A DNA stretch of 13,742 nucleotides, from positions 32,870-46,611 of the forward strand of contig UZAN01041824.1 of NCBI GenBank assembly GCA_900618425.1, in the 5' to 3' direction. The notes below the pieces were generated by a model that was not told the DNA's origin, made no database searches, and saw only the letters and a list, made by a program, of their open reading frames with translations. Made by a program: the position numbers and the translations under genes. The first letter of the stretch is position 1. The number at the start of each line of letters is the position of its first letter. Positions 9,726-13,742 of the stretch are shown here, piece by piece. The stretch is from Echinostoma caproni. Its lineage: Eukaryota > Platyhelminthes > Trematoda > Plagiorchiida > Echinostomatidae.

Positions 9726-10099
9726 CCACGAAAAGTATCTTGCATATGATAATCATTAACAACACAAATAATCAACGTATTTTTCCGCTTTCCGTTGTGC
9801 GTACGTCAGTTCATCACATTTGTCATTACATGAGCAAACAACATACATGAATTCACTACTAATAAGTAGTCCCAACATAGTCAAAAAATATTGGGCGCCT
9901 TTGTCATTTGGCTGGTTCAAATATTGGAACGCGAACAAATTCCAAGACTAAATGATCAAAGGCAATAGCTTATTAATTACAAGATCATGCATCCCCTGCC
10001 ACTAAAGGATAGTTACACAATTGAAGCATTTTTCGGCAAAAATGTCGTATATTGTTCCAAGTACGAACATAATGCCCGTTAAATCCAAACGACTATCCA

Positions 10100-10510
10100 G
10101 GTGAACGTTGAGTGACGCGCAACCTCAGAACCCAAGTCCAAATGTTCTAAAGGTTTATTCGGTGAATAATTACGCGGTAGTGTAAATATTAAGCGTTACA
10201 ATTACATAAACAACACATTTCGAATCGTGGCGTTCGAAAGGGATATGCCTGACCCGGCGAAATGGACAACGTCAATAGGGAACCAAAGTGCAAGCGACGG
10301 AGTTCACGAATCCGTCAAACGAACAAGTGATAAGTGAAATAACGTCAGAGCGCACATGTACATATGGGACAGCGCGACACATAGGTGATACAGAGTACTA
10401 ATCCGAATAAGATTAGGCAACTCCATACGATAATCACAGGGTAGGGTGAGTCAGACCATATCAGGGTCACGGACAATGGTCGCGAGTGTATGGGGGGGGG
10501 GAGTAACCTA
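10100..10510. repeat. Possible dispersed repeat ending in poly-G
   Basis: Richer in CpG and GC than its surroundings, starting around GTGACGCGCAACCTC and ending at the poly-G at 10492-10501. One plus frame is open for about 50 codons from about 10225, including RDMPDPAKWTTS and ASDGVHESVKRTSDK, before a TGA. The composition shift and this frame suggest a decayed mobile sequence. It has only one copy in the window, so the repeat status is a guess. Confidence 0.3.
10492..10501 (+). repeat. Poly-G tract
   Basis: Ten consecutive G in a G-rich context. It may mark the end of the repeat-like block upstream (about 10100-10500). Confidence 0.9.
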
Positions 10511-10666
10511 CTTTGGTGAAGGAATTGAGGAATGAAATGAATTTCCGTAGTGAACAAAAAGCGCATGCCTGGTGATCGATAATACGCACGAGTGAAGACA
10601 CTTGAAGGAGAGGTGACTAGACAGATGTGTGGTTGAAAACCTGTGGACGGTAGGAAATAGGTAGAA

Positions 10667-10785
10667 CAATTTCAAAGGTGAATTCGGTGTGTATTTAGCA
10701 TATAAAGCATGAACTGCAAAGCGAAGAAACACCCAAGAGCTGTCTCGACCTGGTTGGATCTCATCAGCAGTTTGAACCCATAGGC
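10667..10785 (-). repeat. SINE-tail copy B1 (minus), different head
   Basis: Read on the minus strand, it carries the family tail: CTGATGAGATCCAACCAGGT, CGAGACAGCT, GCAGTTCATGCTTTATATGC and CCGAATTCACCTTTGAAATTG. Similarity begins at CCTATGGGTTCAAACTGCTG, matching the bases just after the tRNA-like B box in copy B2. No A or B box is seen upstream, so either the head was lost or the tail is joined to another head. The long open frame on this strand is a by-product of the repeat. Confidence 0.75.
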
Positions 10786-10859
10786 TTGAAATAAGTAGCC
10801 AAGTTGTGAATGTTTCCAACCGAGTCATAACCCTGGAGGCCAGTGCTGAGATGAGCAGG

Positions 10860-11144
10860 GTCTGTGACCCGTAACAAGCTCGTAAAGATGGTTTGTGCTA
10901 TATCTTGTGAATGGAAAATTAAAACAGTCTAATCAGTTGGTTACCCGATGGTCGAGTGGATAGCACACTTGCATTCTGCATGTGAGGTTTCGAGCTCGAT
11001 CCTTAGTCGGGTCGATGGATTCGCACTGCTGATGAGATCCAACCAGGTCGAAACAGCTGTCCAGTGCTTCCTAGCTTTTCATTTCACGCTTCGTTTGCAC
11101 TTCGAATTCACCTTTGAAATTGAACCAAATCCTCCATTACTCAC
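10860..11144 (+). repeat. tRNA-derived SINE-like copy B2 (plus)
   Basis: About 285 bp, built like A2: leader at 10860-10904, link AATGGAAAATTAAAACAGTC, AATCAGTT, tRNA-like head and tail. The A box is TGGTCGAGTGGATAG (10949-10963) and the B box is GAGCTCGATCC (10992-11002). ACCCGA (10943-10948) pairs perfectly with TCGGGT (11007-11012), leaving a 70-nt tRNA-like fold; this is the best-preserved head in the window. The tail has GAGATCCAACCAGGTCGAAA, CAGCTGTCCAGTGCTTCC and CGAATTCACCTTTGAAATTG. An N sits at 11145, at the edge of similarity. Confidence 0.85.
10949..11002 (+). promoter_or_regulatory. Pol III internal promoter of copy B2
   Basis: A box TGGTCGAGTGGATAG and B box GAGCTCGATCC are spaced as in a tRNA gene and lie inside a tRNA-like fold with an intact six-pair acceptor stem. 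Best candidate for residual pol III transcription in this window. Confidence 0.6.
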
Positions 11145-11149
11145 NTAAG

Positions 11150-13742
11150 ATTCAACAATGCCCAATGTGGAATTCAAGTGCTTGGCGTTTTTAGTAGTGT
11201 TGGAATGTGAGTTGTACCGTTTGAAAGATTCAATATTTGGAACACAAATGATGAGAGATTGGAGAGATTAGAGAGCAAACTTAAGAGTTTAGTGTGCTAT
11301 ACTATCGTACCACACACAACAAAAGTGCCATAGGTTTCAATTTCCGTACCTCACAGTTTTATTATTGTCTCATTATTGTCTACACAAACTTGAACCATCC
11401 TAATTGACGTTAAAACTATGAAACTTACCAAAGATTTTTTCATTTCTGAGTTTATTTGTCTGTATTATTTAAATGGATACAATGAACATAATGAATGTGT
11501 TCACCTGAAAATTGGATGTTTCGCTCCAGATAGGAATGGTTTGCGGTGAATTACATCCGCGTGGATTTGCTCATATATAACCCCTCGGTTTAGATGTGTT
11601 TATTTGCTGACTTCTAAGCACAGACTAAAACGCCCATGAACGCCATAACTCACAAGCATTGCCTTATACCTGATTATCGAAATTTGTTAAATACCAGCGG
11701 ATCGAACGGTGGTTTGGTAGTTTCGTAGGATGGAATACTTTCAATTGATCGTTAAGTGGGTCGATGATTTTTTTCAGTTACCCAGGCAACTCAGTAAAAG
11801 CAATACTAATGTCAAGTGGACCGATGGACTTATTATCAAAGTTGTTGTTTATCGATNTCGATATCTCTAAAAATGCCCCTAGCCTACGTGACAATCTGGA
11901 GGTGAATGAACTACAAGCGGAACTGACTACTGTAGAGTAATTATTTCACATCCAGATCGATCGTTATTCTATCATTGGTGAATGGAAAATAACCTAACTT
12001 TGCACACACCGAATGCTTCCGTTCATGCCTTCCAAAATCATTCAAAAACCGATGTATCATGTGAAACGGTAGCGTTCATCATAGAGATACTGAATGACTT
12101 TGTACGCAAATACGTGGCGATTCTTTTCCGGGTACTACAACAGAGAATTTAACTATCCTCAAGTACAGGAAAGCATTTATTCTTTTCAATCGAGTTATTG
12201 TTATCCACTTCAGTTGATCATGCACCGTACGCACAATAGGGATGTTATTCGCATTATACCCGACCATTTCAACGGTTCAACCGGTCACCACTTTGTTAAC
12301 CATCTCATACAGAGACCAACAAATAAGGAGTAGCCATTCACGTCTTCCTATTAGTCGTTTTCAGATATAGTCAGTCAACTCTTATCCCGACGACTCTGTA
12401 CAAAAGGGCATACTATACAGTTTATTTACTGCATTCGTAAGCTCCCTACTGCGCAAGCAGTTCGAGTTCCAATCCGGATCGGTTGACTACGGGGATTTAC
12501 ATTACTGTGCAGTTTCGAGTTTAATGCTTCTCAAGTACATAACTGTTTGAATGAATTGCAAATTCTGTATAAATATGAAGTCTTGTGAAAAGTCAGTCGA
12601 AATCACCAAAACATGTCTCACGCCAATTCTTGCCGGCATGCCTTTGTGGCAGATTTGTCAGTGTAATACAAGGAACAGCGGAAAAATGGCAAACACTGTG
12701 TGGAATAGAATTGTGATCGACAAGCTCTAGTAAAAAACGAAAAGAGAACGGAAACATGGTAGTCGAGTACAGTGTTCTGAGAGTGAAAATGTGATTTGCG
12801 TGCAATAGCGGTGTTGTGAGATAATACTCACATTTGTGATTTGGCCTGCAAAAGGACGTGGCTGAGGTTTCTTTTGAGGGGTCAGAAATGAACAAGACCT
12901 CTCAGAACGAATTTTTCTGATCGAAACGATAGATACGGCTTATTCCATTTGTCATCATTTGTGTCTCTGGGATTTGTGATGGCATGTTCAAAATAAGATG
13001 TTTTGTTATGTGTACTTCAAATTCTCCATACCCCAACTCTGATTCGTAATAAGCAAGTTTCCTCAAGCCAGAACCGCCCTTCTGGAATTATAGCACTAGT
13101 GTAATAGTCTTGTTCCCATACACAACACGTTACCAGGTACCATGCAGCCCATCCTCCGATTGGGTTTGTCACGTTTGGGAACACTTTGCGGACAGTCCAC
13201 TGAATCTGCTAGGTGGACCAGCGTTTGACTGTACACAGTCATCTCAAGTGAAAGTTTGAGAACAAAATTTGAAGACAGTTGTTACTTAATTGAATGGTTT
13301 TGGAAAATTCCTCAGTTCACTTTTGGTATGATAAAATGTGTGGGTAGACAAATCAGTATTTTCAGGCATATTTCATGAGGCCACCATACTAAACATTGGT
13401 ATGATGTTCAATTTTGGCCTTTTGGAATGAGGCTGTTGTTTTGGGGAAGGCTATTCAAAGTTGCATTTTGTTTTTTTTTGGCCTATCAGGGCTACAAGAC
13501 ATGTTTGACTACCTCTTATCCACCCACATCATTCAGTTGCCTCACTGACCTCATCTGTTTCTTTCCCATCCTCGTTCACCTTTGATCGTCTGAGAAGAGA
13601 CCCTGTGATACACCCTTTTTTACGAACATCGTATTGATCAGTGTAGCTTGATGGTATGTCCCTCAATCGTGACTTCGTAACACTTTTGAAATGGTTTTGA
13701 ATGCTCTATCATCCGTCAGATTGTGCTCGATATCGATCGCAT
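11150..13742. other. No gene recognised
   Basis: AT-rich sequence with an N at 11857. The open frame at 12094-12333 is protein-like in places (HRTHNRDVIRIIPDHF) but shows no domain. A B-box-like AGTTCGAGTTCC lies at 12459-12470, with no convincing A box upstream. A possible short first exon at 13142 is described under findings. Confidence 0.55.

Noticed and set aside
10296..10316. Six-base hairpin GACGGA/TCCGTC as a regulatory site or terminator
   Set aside because: The stem is short, has no T-run after it, and such hairpins are frequent by chance.
10943..11012. Functional tRNA gene
   Set aside because: The acceptor stem is good, but the anticodon and T arms do not fold cleanly and the sequence is part of a multi-copy repeat.
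12459..12470. tRNA or SINE marked by a B-box-like motif
   Set aside because: A lone B-box match without a correctly placed A box or family tail is not enough.

Overview
The window looks like gene-poor, repeat-rich intergenic or intronic DNA from a eukaryote, most likely a digenean (trematode) flatworm. The evidence is a decayed RTE-like non-LTR retrotransposon of the type abundant in flukes, tRNA-derived SINE-like repeats with pol III A and B boxes, many microsatellites, no bacterial-type operons, and four isolated N bases (572, 9033, 11145, 11857) typical of a draft assembly. The genus cannot be decided from the sequence. No intact protein-coding gene is visible; the longest open frames are low-complexity or antisense shadows.

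Layout: 1-2370 is AT-rich unique-looking sequence with a poly-C tract and a CA-repeat. 2374-2872 holds two SINE-like copies arranged head to head. 2880-4680 has no recognisable gene. 4700-6637 is a 5'-truncated RTE-like LINE carrying most of the reverse transcriptase and the C-terminal domain, with at least nine point stop codons, an internal GATA microsatellite and a 106-bp frameshifting insertion flanked by a 16-bp direct repeat; it appears to end in a GATT-type tetranucleotide tail. 6640-6955 is a cluster of related tetranucleotide repeats. 6960-9490 shows nothing recognisable. 9498-9938 has two same-frame minus-strand open segments with protein-like composition, which may be an exon or a relic. 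10100-10510 may be another repeat ending in a poly-G tract. 10667-11144 holds a second SINE-like pair in the same head-to-head order. 11150-13742 is unassigned, with one very speculative first-exon candidate at 13142.

No pathway or operon can be described. The parts worth attention are evolutionary: the recurrent head-to-head SINE arrangement with a shared 45-bp leader, the shared SINE tail attached to different heads, and the nested events inside the LINE. I found no previously undescribed functional system that I could defend.
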